Origin: Pseudonocardia parietis
GTDB lineage: Bacteria > Actinomycetota > Actinomycetes > Mycobacteriales > Pseudonocardiaceae
Length of the DNA stretch: 64,000 nucleotides
Assembly (NCBI RefSeq): GCF_017876315.1
Contig: NZ_JAGINU010000001.1
Coordinates: forward strand, 3,906,001 to 3,970,000
Direction: 5' to 3'
Shown: positions 16,180 to 25,091 of the stretch, piece after piece
How the letters are laid out: every line of letters starts with the position of its first letter
Position numbering within the stretch: the first letter of the stretch is position 1
Translations under genes and position numbers: made by a program
Notes under the pieces: model-generated
The model's database searches: none
Told to the model about the DNA's origin: nothing
The model's input: the letters and a program-made list of their open reading frames with translations, nothing else

Positions 16180-17277
16180 ATGCGTACCGACTGGATCCGA
16201 TCCCTGGCCGAGAGCGACGGGCCGTTCGCGACCGTCGTCATGGACGCCACCCACGACACCGCGGACGCGACCGAGCAGTACCGGCTCCGGTGGCGCGACC
16301 TGCGCGAGCGGCTCGCCGACGCCGGTGCCGACGACGCGACCCTCGGCGTGCTCGACGACGCCGTCACCGGTGCGACCGTGCCGGACGGCACCGCGGGCCG
16401 GGTGCTCGTCGCGAACGCCGAACGCGTGCTGGTCGACCGGCACACCGAGGTCCCGCCCGAGCGGGGCACCGCGAGCTGGGGCGGCGTACCGGACCTGCTG
16501 CCGATCCTGCGCGCGGCCGGCGAACAGGTACCGACCGTCGTCGTCGCGATCGACAACGCCGGTGGCCGGGTCCGCGGGGTCGACGGCGCCCTCGAGACGG
16601 TCGACTCGGACTCGTCCGGTCCCGTGCACAAGGCCGCCACGGCCGGGCCCGGTGAGGGCGGCGCCGACGCGCGGGTCGAGGAGACCTGGAAGCGCAACGC
16701 CCAGGCCGTCGCCGAGCGGGTGGACAAGCTGGTGCGCGGCGGGAACGCCGCCCTGCTCGTGGTGGCCGGCGACGCCCCGGCCCGGGCGCGGCTGCGCGAC
16801 GAGCTCACGCCGGCGGCCGCCGAGATCATGGCGGAGATCGAGAACACCGGCGGGACCGTGCCCGAGCAGGTCGACGACACCGTCCGCGCCGCCGCCGACG
16901 AGGTGCGCGAGCAGCGGCGGAGCACGGCCGTCACCAGCTTCGCGACCGCATCCGGCCGGTCGGACGGGCTCGCGGTCACCGGGGTGCCGGACGTCGCCGC
17001 CGCGGCCCGCGCGCACGCCGTCGAGACGCTGCTGATCGACCCGGCCGCCGTGCCGGGCACCGAGCTGGTGGTGGGGGCGGACCCGACCGCGGTCGCCGAG
17101 AAGGCCGATGACCTGGTCGCCGGTGGGCCGACCACCGCCGCACCGGCGCCGGACGCGCTGATCCGCGCGGTCGCCGCGTCCGACGGTGCCGTCGTGCTCA
17201 CCGAGCCGGGCGACGACGTCACGCTCACCGACGGTGTCGGGGCGGTCCTGCGCTTCCCGGTCGGCCCGGCGACGTGA
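16180..17277 (+). CDS. Rv2629-like protein, bacterial eRF1-related (Vms1/baeRF family)
   Basis: A 365-residue protein resembling mycobacterial Rv2629, a dormancy-regulon protein. It reads like the bacterial archaeo-eukaryotic release-factor family: VPDLLPILRAAGEQVPTVVVAIDNAGGRV near residue 105, KRNAQAVAERVDKLV, LLVVAGDAPARARLRDEL, and a C-terminal AHAVETLLIDPAAVP block as in eRF1 domain 3. Relatives are proposed to act as peptidyl-tRNA hydrolases in ribosome rescue. Three starts are possible in frame, GTG 16174, GTG 16177 and ATG 16180; GGGAAG at 16164-16169 would fit the GTGs as well. Its 3' end overlaps the convergent DoxX gene by 53 bp. Confidence 0.75.
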   Translation: MRTDWIRSLAESDGPFATVVMDATHDTADATEQYRLRWRDLRERLADAGADDATLGVLDDAVTGATVPDGTAGRVLVANAERVLVDRHTEVPPERGTASWGGVPDLLPILRAAGEQVPTVVVAIDNAGGRVRGVDGALETVDSDSSGPVHKAATAGPGEGGADARVEETWKRNAQAVAERVDKLVRGGNAALLVVAGDAPARARLRDELTPAAAEIMAEIENTGGTVPEQVDDTVRAAADEVREQRRSTAVTSFATASGRSDGLAVTGVPDVAAAARAHAVETLLIDPAAVPGTELVVGADPTAVAEKADDLVAGGPTTAAPAPDALIRAVAASDGAVVLTEPGDDVTLTDGVGAVLRFPVGPAT

Positions 17278-17677
17278 CCACAGCGCCCCGGCGCAGCGCC
17301 GGCCGGGACGCGCACGCCCACAGCGCCCACAGGACCAGCACCGGCTGGAACAGCAGCCGGGTCGCTCGCGCACCGTCGGAGTCCAGGCCGAAGGCGTCGG
17401 TCCCGGTCAGGTACTGCGACACGTTCCCCGGGAAGACCACGACGAACAGGGCCGCGACCACGATGCCGACCCTCGCCCGGTGCCGGGCCGGCGCGAACAG
17501 GAGCGCGCCGCCGAGTGCGATCTCCACCAGCCCGGACACCAGCACGATCGCCTCCCGCGCCGGCAGGACGGGCGGGACCTGGGCCAGGAACTCGGACGGC
17601 ACGACCAGATGAGCGATGCCGGCCACCACCAGGAAGGCGCCGAGCAGCAGGCGGGCGACGGTACGGAGCCAGGACAT
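17225..17677 (-). CDS. DoxX-family membrane protein
   Basis: A 150-residue protein with four hydrophobic segments, starting at the ATG at 17677 with GGAGGAGA nine bases upstream. VARLLLGAFLVVAGIAHLVVP and the PVLPAREAIVLVSGLVEIALGGALL block are DoxX-type, followed by a third segment ending in VVFPGNVSQYL and a fourth near VLVLWALWA. Family members are small membrane partners in thiosulfate:quinone oxidation or redox homeostasis, but most are uncharacterised. The C-terminal 17 residues lie in the overlap with the convergent gene. Confidence 0.8.
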   Translation of the reverse strand: MSWLRTVARLLLGAFLVVAGIAHLVVPSEFLAQVPPVLPAREAIVLVSGLVEIALGGALLFAPARHRARVGIVVAALFVVVFPGNVSQYLTGTDAFGLDSDGARATRLLFQPVLVLWALWACASRPALRRGAVVTSPGRPGSAGPPRHRR

Positions 17678-17934
17678 CGGGCGGGTCTCCTCCGGTTCCG
17701 ACGAGCCGGTGGCGCCCGGCGGCCGGCCGGACCACCCGCGGCGACCGCACTGCGCGGGTCGGGTGAATCGTGGGCGTGTCGGGTTGCGGCGACCGGCGAA
17801 CGGGCACTCCGTCGACGTCACCGACCACAGTACGGGCCGGGTGCTGGGGAGCCTTCCGGTCCGTCGGCCACCGGTCCGGGGCGCGACCGCGACGGGGGCG
17901 GCCGCGCCCCGGGCCTCCGTCAGCGCTCTCGTCG

Positions 17935-18411
17935 TCAGCGCTCTCGGTGGTACCGCTCGTGCAGCGCGCGCACCCGCGGGGCGAGATCCGGGTCGGGGCC
18001 CTCGACCCGCACGCCGGGCGCGACATCCGACACCGGCAGCGGCCGCACCGGTCCCGGCGCCATCCCCATCTCCTGCCGCCAGGTGCTGAGCTGCGCGGTC
18101 GAGCAGGCGTAGACGATCCGTCCCAGACCCACCCACGCGTGCGCGGCGGCGCACATCGGGCAGTGCTCGCCGGAGGTGTACACGGTCGCCCCGGCCCGCT
18201 CGGCGGGGGTCAGCAGGTCGGTCGAGAGCCGGGCCAGCTCGAACTCCGGGTGCCGGGTCGGGTCCCCGCCGGCGACCCGGTTGCGGTCCTCGGCGCGCAC
18301 CGTGCCGGAGGCGTCCACCAGGACCGACCCGAACGGTTCGTCACCGGCCTCGAGCGCCTGTTCGGCCAGCTCGACGCAGCGCTCGAGGTGCGCCCGGTCG
18401 CGCTCGTCCAT
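17935..18411 (-). CDS. Nucleoside/cytidine deaminase family protein
   Basis: A 158-residue deaminase of the guanine/cytosine/tRNA-adenosine group. DEPFGSVLVD near residue 25 begins the fold. HPEFEL supplies the zinc His and the proton-shuttling Glu (HxE form), and EHCPMCAAAH near residue 84 supplies the two zinc cysteines as CxxC. The layout resembles guanine deaminase or tRNA-specific adenosine deaminase-like free-base enzymes. It would hydrolyse an exocyclic amino group in the cytoplasm. It stands alone, followed by a 257-bp gap before doxX in which I see no gene. Confidence 0.85.
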   Translation of the reverse strand: MDERDRAHLERCVELAEQALEAGDEPFGSVLVDASGTVRAEDRNRVAGGDPTRHPEFELARLSTDLLTPAERAGATVYTSGEHCPMCAAAHAWVGLGRIVYACSTAQLSTWRQEMGMAPGPVRPLPVSDVAPGVRVEGPDPDLAPRVRALHERYHRER

Positions 18412-18586
18412 CGCCGTCCCCTTCCGACCCGTCCGATCCTAGGTGTTCTGCCCCGCAATCACCTGGATCCGCCGCTTCCCGCACCGACGTTCCCGGACGA
18501 GGCACCGGCGACGGAGGGTCGCCGGAGTGATCCGCAGCGGCGGCCCGTGCCCTGTGCGGTGGCCGCCGACGGCCTACCCTGTCCGG

Positions 18587-19051
18587 ATGGACCGTCCGGC
18601 ATCCGTTGCGCCGCTGGCGCTCGACGAGCAGCTCTGTTTCGCGCTGCACTCGGCCTCCCGGGCGATGACCGGGTGCTACCGCCCCGTGCTCGACGCGATC
18701 GGGCTCACCTACAGCCAGTACGCGGTGCTGCTGGTGCTGTGGGCGGAGGATTCGGTGCCGCAGCGGGAGCTCGGTGAGCGGATGTTCCTCGACAGCGGGA
18801 CGCTCTCGCCGTTGCTGACCCGGCTGGAGAAGCGGGGCCTGATCACCCGGGCCCGCCGCCCGGACGACGAGCGCACGGTCCAGGTGTCGCTGACCGAGGA
18901 GGGCACGGCGCTGCGGGAACGGGCTGCCGTCGCCCAGGACGAGGTCATCCGGGCGACCGGGATGGAGGTCGCGGACCTCTTCCGGCTGCGCGACGACCTG
19001 CAGCGGCTCGCGTCGCGGCTGCGCGACCACCCGGGCGCTTCGGCCGGCTGA
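18587..19051 (+). CDS. MarR-family regulator of OhrR type
   Basis: A 154-residue regulator with the OhrR pattern: LCFALHSASRAMTGCYRPVL at residues 16-35, GLTYSQYAVLLVLWAED, and RMFLDSGTLSPLLTRLEKRGL as the winged helix. Cys17 sits where OhrR has its peroxide-reactive cysteine; a second Cys is at residue 30. OhrR proteins repress ohr and are released when organic hydroperoxides oxidise this cysteine. No ohr gene is adjacent here, so the target lies elsewhere or differs. The ATG is only seven bases past a TACCCT -10-like word, so the transcript may be leaderless. Confidence 0.82.
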   Translation: MDRPASVAPLALDEQLCFALHSASRAMTGCYRPVLDAIGLTYSQYAVLLVLWAEDSVPQRELGERMFLDSGTLSPLLTRLEKRGLITRARRPDDERTVQVSLTEEGTALRERAAVAQDEVIRATGMEVADLFRLRDDLQRLASRLRDHPGASAG

Positions 19052-19116
19052 CGCGGCCGGTAGCCCCCGCAGCTCCGCACCTCCGGCCGGGCGCCCGGCC
19101 GCGCGCAGGTATATGC

Positions 19117-19130
19117 TTGCCGATAGGCAA
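19117..19130. promoter_or_regulatory. MarR operator palindrome before the MarR-MFS operon
   Basis: TTGCC at 19117-19121 and GGCAA at 19126-19130 frame a GATA spacer, a 14-bp inverted repeat of the size MarR dimers bind. It sits just before AAGGAG (19134-19139) and the ATG at 19144, in a short AT-richer patch. Binding here by the MarR protein would repress itself and the exporter. The assignment is inferred from position. Confidence 0.6.
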
Positions 19131-19143
19131 CATAAGGAGCGCG

Positions 19144-19584
19144 ATGAGCGGCCTCGACCCGGACGAGCTCGCCCGGCTGCGCGTGGTCCTGGCCCGGATC
19201 ACGCGCGGGCTCGACCGGTACTCCCGCGGATCCGACCTCACCCGCACCCAGGTCTCGGTGCTCGGCACCGTGGTGGTGCGCGGGCCGATCGGGATGGGGG
19301 AGCTCGCGACGATCGAGGGGCTGAACCCCACGATGCTGTCCCGGCTCGCCGGGAAGCTCGAGGTCACCGGACTGCTCGTGCGCGACGCGGACCCGGCCGA
19401 CGGGCGCGCCGTGCGGGTCGCGGCCACCGAGGCGGGCGCGGCCGAGCACCGGCGCCAGCGCGAGGAGCGGGCCCGATTGCTCGCCGAGCACGTCGACGGG
19501 CTGGCCGAGGCCGAGGTCGACGGGCTGCGCGGCGCGCTGCCCGCGCTGGAGACGCTCGCGGCGTCGCTGCGGGACGTCCGGTGA
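19144..19584 (+). CDS. MarR-family regulator, coupled to an MFS exporter
   Basis: A 146-residue MarR protein. The start at 19144 is supported by AAGGAG five bases upstream; an earlier in-frame ATG lies inside the operator palindrome. DLTRTQVSVLGTVVVRGPIGMGELATIEGLNPTMLSRLAGKLEVTGLLVR forms the winged helix-turn-helix, and DPADGRAVRVAATEAG the wing. Its stop overlaps the GTG of the downstream MFS gene by 4 bases, so repressor and pump are made together. Compounds exported by the pump are the likely inducers. Confidence 0.88.
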   Translation: MSGLDPDELARLRVVLARITRGLDRYSRGSDLTRTQVSVLGTVVVRGPIGMGELATIEGLNPTMLSRLAGKLEVTGLLVRDADPADGRAVRVAATEAGAAEHRRQREERARLLAEHVDGLAEAEVDGLRGALPALETLAASLRDVR

Positions 19585-20861
19585 ACGCCCGGGCCGCCCT
19601 CCGATCGTTCTCCGAGCGCACCTTCGCCGCCCTGTCCGGGCGGAACTACCGGCTGTGGTTCGGCGGGCAGTCGATCTCGCTGATCGGCACCTGGATGCAG
19701 TCGATCGCCCAGTCCTGGCTGGTCTACGAGCTGACCGGGTCCGCGGCGGTGCTCGGCACGGTCGTCGCGATCCAGACGCTGCCCACCCTGCTGCTCGGCC
19801 CGTACGCCGGCGTGTGGGTCGACCGCCTCGACCGGCGACGACTGATGATCGGTCTGCAGGTCCTGATGGGGTTGCAGGCGCTCGCGCTCGCCGTCCTGAC
19901 GCTGACCGGCACGGTCGCGCTGTGGCACGTCTACGCACTCGCGGCCGTCCTCGGGCTGAACAAGGCCTTCGAGAACCCGGCCCGGCAGACGTTCGTGCAG
20001 GACCTGGTCGGGCGCGACGACCTGCGCAACGCCGTGAGCCTCAACTCGGTGCTGGTCAACGCGGCCCGCGCGGTCGGCCCCGCGATCGCCGGGCTGGTGA
20101 TCGTGGCCGGCGGGACGGGCGTGTGCTTCGCGGTCAACGCGGCGAGCTTCGTCGCCGTCGTGATCTCGCTGCTGCGACTGGACGTCTCCGCGCTCACCCC
20201 GACCGCGCCCGCGCCACGCGGCCCCGGGCAGCTGCGGGAGGGCCTGGCCTACGTGCGGGGCAACCCCGAGCTGCTCGTCCCGCTGGTGATGATGGCGCTG
20301 ATCGGCTGCCTGGCCTACGAGTTCCCCGTGGTGCTGCCGGTCGTGGCGTCGGAGACCTTCGGCGGGGACGCGGCCACCTACGGCTACCTCACCGGTGCGA
20401 TGGGGGCGGGCGCGGTCGTCGGCGGGCTGGTGGTCGCCGGGCGGGGGCGGACCGGGCTGCCCTCGCTGGTACGGACGGCGCTGCTGTTCGGCCTGGTACT
20501 GGGGCTGGCGGCGATCGCACCGACGCTGGGGATCGCGCTGGTCGCCATGGCGCTGGTCGGCATGGCGAGCGTGGCGTTCATGGCAGGCGGGAACAGCACC
20601 CTGCAGCTCGCCGCCGCCCCGCACATGCGGGGGCGGGTGATGGCGCTGTGGTCGGTCGCGTTCCTCGGCTCGACCCCGATCGGCGGCCCGATCGCGGGCT
20701 GGGTGAGCGAGCACTACGGCGGCCGCGGCGGTCTCGCGATGGGTGCGGCGGCCTGCCTGGTCGCGGCGGCGATCGGCCGGGTCGCCGCTCGCCGCGGGCC
20801 GTCAGCGGATGCGGCCGCCGGTGGCGATGCGCAGCAGGTCCCGAGCCGTCCCCTGCGGTGA
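19581..20861 (+). CDS. MFS exporter (MFS_3/EntS-like)
   Basis: A 426-residue, roughly 12-TM transporter starting at the GTG at 19581 (GTGA overlap with marR). LSGRNYRLWFGGQSISLIGTWMQSIAQSWLVYELTGS at the N-terminus is the signature opening of the MFS_3/EntS group. VWVDRLDRRRLM is motif A, and LNKAFENPARQTFVQDLVG follows segment 4. Members export siderophores such as enterobactin or other small molecules; no siderophore genes are nearby. The last 60 bases overlap the 3' end of the convergent LysR gene, a region where the protein turns hydrophilic and may be poorly conserved. Confidence 0.88.
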   Translation: MNARAALRSFSERTFAALSGRNYRLWFGGQSISLIGTWMQSIAQSWLVYELTGSAAVLGTVVAIQTLPTLLLGPYAGVWVDRLDRRRLMIGLQVLMGLQALALAVLTLTGTVALWHVYALAAVLGLNKAFENPARQTFVQDLVGRDDLRNAVSLNSVLVNAARAVGPAIAGLVIVAGGTGVCFAVNAASFVAVVISLLRLDVSALTPTAPAPRGPGQLREGLAYVRGNPELLVPLVMMALIGCLAYEFPVVLPVVASETFGGDAATYGYLTGAMGAGAVVGGLVVAGRGRTGLPSLVRTALLFGLVLGLAAIAPTLGIALVAMALVGMASVAFMAGGNSTLQLAAAPHMRGRVMALWSVAFLGSTPIGGPIAGWVSEHYGGRGGLAMGAAACLVAAAIGRVAARRGPSADAAAGGDAQQVPSRPLR

Positions 20862-21728
20862 GCTGCCCTCCTTCCAGACGGCGCGGAACTCCCGGCCGAG
20901 ATCGGCGCCGTGCACCGGGACCTCGGCGAGGTTGCCGGCCGCGAGATCACCGGTGACCGCGCGGCGCGGGAGGACGGCGGGGCCCTCGCCGGCGCGGACG
21001 GCGGCGCGGACCGCGGTGTCGGCGGCGACCTCACGCAGCGGTGCCGGGGCGCGCACGTCGGGCGCCGCCGCCGTGAGCGCCGCCTCCACCGAGGCCCGGG
21101 TGCCGGCACCGGGACGGCGGGTCACCAGCGGGGTGGCGACGAGCTCGGCGGCGTCCACCCCGGAGCCGCCGGCCCACGGGTGATCCGGCGCGACGACCAG
21201 GACGAGGGTGTCGGTGTCGACCGTCGTCGCGTGCAGCCCCTCCAGGGGCTCCACGGTCTCGACGATGCCGAGCGTGGCGTCGCCCGCCCGGACCGCGGCG
21301 GCCGGGTCGTCGGTGTCGAGCAGCACGATCTGCCCGCCGGGGCCGTCGCGCAGCTCCACCAGCCAGGCCGGCAGCAGCCCCTCGGCGGCCGTCGGCCCGG
21401 CTGCCAGGACGATCGGCTGTTCGCCGGGGCGGGCCGGGCGCAGCGCCGCGACCACGGCGTCCAGATCGGCGGCGGCGTCGAGCACCGGGCCGGCCCACTC
21501 GACCAGCAGCACCCCGCGGGAGGTGAGCCGCCCGGCCCGCCTGCCGCGCCGCTCGCGTTCCACGACGGGGGCGCCGACCTGCTGCTCGACCGTCCGGAGC
21601 CGGGCGGTCGCGGCCTGCACCGACAGGCCGACCTCGTGCGCGGCCGTGCCGACGTTGCCGGTGCGCGCGATCGCGACGAGCAGGGACAACGCGGTCAGGT
21701 CGGGGACACGTGCGGGTGGCGGAGGCAT
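20802..21728 (-). CDS. LysR-family transcriptional regulator
   Basis: A 308-residue regulator from the ATG at 21728; the frame is open further upstream but no longer LysR-like. ALSLLVAIARTGNVGTAAHEVGLSVQAATARLRTVEQQVGAPVVERE is the winged helix-turn-helix (residues about 10-60). The remainder is a substrate-binding domain, with IVLAAGPTAAEGLLPAWL and LVLVVAPDHPWAG as typical strands. LysR proteins usually control a divergent neighbour; here upstream is a DinB gene on the same strand, so the target is not obvious. It overlaps the convergent exporter by 60 bp. Confidence 0.85.
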   Translation of the reverse strand: MPPPPARVPDLTALSLLVAIARTGNVGTAAHEVGLSVQAATARLRTVEQQVGAPVVERERRGRRAGRLTSRGVLLVEWAGPVLDAAADLDAVVAALRPARPGEQPIVLAAGPTAAEGLLPAWLVELRDGPGGQIVLLDTDDPAAAVRAGDATLGIVETVEPLEGLHATTVDTDTLVLVVAPDHPWAGGSGVDAAELVATPLVTRRPGAGTRASVEAALTAAAPDVRAPAPLREVAADTAVRAAVRAGEGPAVLPRRAVTGDLAAGNLAEVPVHGADLGREFRAVWKEGSSPQGTARDLLRIATGGRIR

Positions 21729-21780
21729 CCGCGCCAGCCTATGCGCCACGCCGCGGCCCTCCGGGGCCCTGCCTCTTGGA

Positions 21781-22287
21781 TCACACCCCGAACAGTCCCC
21801 GCAGGTAGGCGGCCTGCCCGGCGTGCTGCAGGTCGTCGCCGAGCACGCTGACCAGTCGCTCGCCGAGGCTGACACCCTCGCCGTGGGTCGGCGGGAGGAT
21901 CCGGGACAGGTCCTCGTCGCGCAGCTCGCGCAGGTGGCCGACGGTGCGGGCGTGTACGGCCTCGCCGTACCCGACGAGCAGCTCCGGCGTCGTGCGGACC
22001 ACGGCGACCTGCGCGGTGGAGTGGCCGAAGCCGGTGTCGGACGGGTCGAGGTTCAGCCCGAAGCGCTCGCACCAGCCGTCGTCGGTCCAGACCTGGCCGG
22101 TGCCGAACGCCTCGGCGACGTGGTCGTCCTGCACCCGCAGCAGGTGCCAGACCAGCCAGCCGATGGGGTTGGCGGAGCCGTCCGGGCGGCGCGCGAGATC
22201 GGCCGTGCCGAGGCCGTCGAGCACGTCGTGCACCAGCTCGTCGACGCGCCCGAAGTGGTCGGTGAGCAGTTCTGCCGAGGTCGTCAT
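21781..22287 (-). CDS. DinB/DUF664-type four-helix protein
   Basis: A 168-residue protein from the ATG at 22287. GWLVWHLLRVQDDHVAEAFG (about residues 43-62) and LGDDLQHAGQAAYLRGLFG at the C-terminus place histidines as in the DinB/DUF664 superfamily, whose three His bind a metal. In actinobacteria several members are mycothiol- or bacillithiol-dependent S-transferases. Others are uncharacterised. Nothing in the neighbourhood points to a substrate. Confidence 0.82.
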   Translation of the reverse strand: MTTSAELLTDHFGRVDELVHDVLDGLGTADLARRPDGSANPIGWLVWHLLRVQDDHVAEAFGTGQVWTDDGWCERFGLNLDPSDTGFGHSTAQVAVVRTTPELLVGYGEAVHARTVGHLRELRDEDLSRILPPTHGEGVSLGERLVSVLGDDLQHAGQAAYLRGLFGV

Positions 22288-22339
22288 GCCCCGCAGTTTC
22301 CCGCACGACCCCTTCCGTATGCGGCTACCGTGGACATCG

Positions 22340-24634
22340 GTGACCGAGATCGAGAAGACACACAGCGCGCACTGGGGTGTGTTCCGTGCCCGGTACGACG
22401 GGACGCGGCTTCGGGTCCGCCCGCACCCGGGCGATCCCGATCCGTCGCCGGTGCTGGACAACGTGCCGGCCGCCGTCGCGCACCCGGCGCGGGTCGCCGC
22501 GCCCGCGGTGCGCCGCGGCTGGTGGGAGCGCGGGCCCGGCCGCGACCCCGAGCGCGGTCGCGACGGCTACCTGACCGTCTCCTGGGACGCGGTGCTGGAC
22601 CGGCTCGCCGAGGAGACCCGGCGGGTGCGCTCGACCTACGGCGACCAGGCCGTCTACGGCGGCTCCTACGGCTGGGCCTCGGCCGGCCGGTTCCACCACG
22701 CCCAAGGGCAGCTGCACCGGTTCCTTGCCGTCACCGGCGGCTACACGCGCTCGGTCAACAGCTACTCCGGCGGCGCGGCCGAGGTGCTCCTGCCGCAGAT
22801 CCTCGGCGGGTTCGACGCCGTCACCCGCTACGCCGTCAGCTGGGACCAGGTGGCCGCGCACACCGACACCGTGCTGGCCTTCGGCGGGATGGCGCTGAAG
22901 AACTCCGCGATCGCCGCGGGCGGGGTCAGCCGGCACCTCGAGCGCGGCGCCATGCGCGCCGCCCGCGACCGCGGCGCGGTGTTCGTGCTGGTGAGCCCGC
23001 TGCGTCCGGACCTGCCGGAGGACGTCGACGCCACCTGGCTGCCGATCCGCCCCGGGACCGACGTCGCGCTGATGCTCGCGCTGATGCACACCGTCGTCGC
23101 CGAGGGCCGCCACGACACCGACTTCCTCGCGTCGCACTGCGACGGCTGGGACCAGCTGCGCGAGTACCTGTTCGCCGCCCCGGTCAAGGACGCGGGCTGG
23201 GCGGCCGAGATCACCGGGATCGAGGCGCCGGCGATCCGGGAGCTGGCCTGGCGGATCGCCTACGGCCGCACCCTGGTCACCGTCGCGCAGTCGCTGCAGC
23301 GCGCCGAGCACGGCGAGCAACCGGTGTGGGGCGGGGCCGCGCTCGCCGCCGTCCTCGGCCAGATCGGGCTGCCCGGAGCGGGCTTCAACTACGGCCTCGG
23401 CTCGCTCGGACACTACGGCCGGGCCCGCAACGCGGTGCCGGCCCCCGCGTTCTCCCGGGTGGCGAACCCGGTGAACTCGTTCATCCCGGTGGCCCGGGTC
23501 GCGGACATGCTGCTGCACCCGGGGAAGCCCTACGTCTACGACGGCGCCGAGCACACCTACCCGCACGTCCGGCTCGCCTGGTGGGCCGGTGGCAACCCGT
23601 TCCACCACCACCAGGACCTGCGGCGGCTGCGGCGGGCGGTCGCCGAGCTCGACACCTTCGTCGTCCACGATCCGGTGTGGACGGCCACCGCGCGGCACGC
23701 CGACGTCGTGCTGCCCTCCACGACGACCCTCGAACGCGACGACATCGGTGCCACGAACTCCGATCCGCTGCTCGTCGCGATGAAGCAGCTCGTACCGCCC
23801 TACGGCGAGGCGCGCAACGACTACGACGTGCTGTCCGACCTGGCGCACCGCCTGGGCCACGGCGCGGAGTTCGGCGAGGGCCGCACCGCGCGCGAGTGGC
23901 TGGTGCACATGTACGACCGCACCCGCAAGGCGCTCGCCGACCGCGGCCTGGACGCGCCGGACTTCGAGGAGTTCTGGGAGCGCGGGGAGCTGGAGCTCCC
24001 GCAGCGCCCGGACGACGGCGGCGTCCTCGCCCGGTTCCGCGCCGACCCGCAGGCGCACCCGCTGCCGACCCCGTCCGGGAAGGTGCAGGTCGCCTCGGCC
24101 GCGATCGCCGGGCACGGTCTCGCCGACCATCCCGGCCACCCGGCCTGGCTGGAGCCGGCCGAGGCCCCCGACGAGCGGCACCCGTTCTGGCTGGTGTCCA
24201 ACCAGCCGGCCACCCGGCTACACTCGCAGCTGGACTTCGGCGCGCACTCGGCCGGGTCGAAGCGGTCCGGGCGCGAGGTCGTGCGGATCCACCCGGCCGA
24301 TGCCGCCGGGCTCGGGATCGACGACGGCGACGTCGTCCGGATCCACAACGATCGGGGCGCCTGCCTGGCCGCCGCCCGGCTGAGCGAGGACATCCGGCCC
24401 GGCGTCGTGCAGCTGCCCACCGGGGCGTGGTGGGACCCGCGCCCCGACCCCGAGCGCCCCGAGCTCGGCGACGACGCGCTCTGCGTGCACGGCAACCCGA
24501 ACGCCGTCACCCGTGACCGCGGGTCCTCGTCGCTGGCGCAGGGCTGCACGGGCCAGCTGTGCGCCGTCGCCGTCTCCCCGTTCCCGCACGAGCCGCCCGA
24601 GGTCACCGCGCACACCGCGCCCCCGACGAGCTGA
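22340..24634 (+). CDS. DMSO-reductase-family molybdopterin enzyme (BisC/TorA-like)
   Basis: A 764-residue oxidoreductase from the GTG at 22340; an in-frame ATG at 22319 would add seven residues, and neither has a clear ribosome site. TEIEKTHSAHWGVFRA and YGGSYGWASAGRFHHAQGQL match biotin-sulfoxide/TMAO reductases. The serine of SVNSYSGGAAEV lies where these enzymes ligate molybdenum. No N-terminal cysteine cluster is present, as expected for this [Fe-S]-free branch. No twin-arginine signal is seen, so it is probably cytoplasmic like BisC. The C-terminal SNQPATRLHSQLD segment binds the second pterin. Likely reaction: reduction of an S-oxide or N-oxide. Confidence 0.88.
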   Translation: MTEIEKTHSAHWGVFRARYDGTRLRVRPHPGDPDPSPVLDNVPAAVAHPARVAAPAVRRGWWERGPGRDPERGRDGYLTVSWDAVLDRLAEETRRVRSTYGDQAVYGGSYGWASAGRFHHAQGQLHRFLAVTGGYTRSVNSYSGGAAEVLLPQILGGFDAVTRYAVSWDQVAAHTDTVLAFGGMALKNSAIAAGGVSRHLERGAMRAARDRGAVFVLVSPLRPDLPEDVDATWLPIRPGTDVALMLALMHTVVAEGRHDTDFLASHCDGWDQLREYLFAAPVKDAGWAAEITGIEAPAIRELAWRIAYGRTLVTVAQSLQRAEHGEQPVWGGAALAAVLGQIGLPGAGFNYGLGSLGHYGRARNAVPAPAFSRVANPVNSFIPVARVADMLLHPGKPYVYDGAEHTYPHVRLAWWAGGNPFHHHQDLRRLRRAVAELDTFVVHDPVWTATARHADVVLPSTTTLERDDIGATNSDPLLVAMKQLVPPYGEARNDYDVLSDLAHRLGHGAEFGEGRTAREWLVHMYDRTRKALADRGLDAPDFEEFWERGELELPQRPDDGGVLARFRADPQAHPLPTPSGKVQVASAAIAGHGLADHPGHPAWLEPAEAPDERHPFWLVSNQPATRLHSQLDFGAHSAGSKRSGREVVRIHPADAAGLGIDDGDVVRIHNDRGACLAAARLSEDIRPGVVQLPTGAWWDPRPDPERPELGDDALCVHGNPNAVTRDRGSSSLAQGCTGQLCAVAVSPFPHEPPEVTAHTAPPTS

Positions 24635-24721
24635 CCGCGCGCCGACGCCGGCGCCGGCCCGGGCGACGACGTCGCGGTGGGCCCCGGCCTCAGATGGGTC
24701 GATGCCATGCATGTCAGGTGA

Positions 24722-25080
24722 TCACTCCCGTCGGCTGTCGTGGCGGTCTGCGGGCGTCTGCTCCCCTGACGCCGAGCCATCAGGCGCGAGGTAGGAGTGG
24801 CCGGTCGGTGTCGTGGTGCGCACGCCATCGGCCGTGCGTTCCACGACCCATCCGGGTTGTTCGCGGACGTGGTTGTGGAACTCGCAGGTGGCGCGGCCGT
24901 TGTCGAGTTCGGTGGGTCCGTGGTCGGTTGCGCGGTCGATGTGGTCGAGGTGTCGGGCGGGTGCGTCGCAGTAGGGCTCGGTGCATCGATGTCGGGCGCG
25001 GGCCTTGAGGAGTTCGGCCAGGAGTCCGTCGACGAATGGTTTTCGAGCGGAATCATTCGGGCGACCGGTCCCGCCGCGAC
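24722..25080 (-). pseudogene. C-terminal remnant of a DUF222/13E12-type HNH endonuclease
   Basis: On the minus strand, ending at the TGA at 24724-24722, the frame reads KPFVDGLLAELLK, then RHRCTEPYCDAPARHLDHID, then NGRATCEFHNHVREQPGW. This is the HNH domain seen at the end of DUF222 proteins, with paired cysteines, LDHI and HNH residues. The DUF222 N-terminal half is missing. Going upstream the frame enters the 93-bp repeats, where it meets a TAG near 25127 and a TGA at each unit boundary, and there is no plausible start. I therefore call it a decayed remnant. The DUF222 family is the 13E12 repeat family of mycobacteria. Confidence 0.8.
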
Positions 25081-25091
25081 CGCGGCACCGC

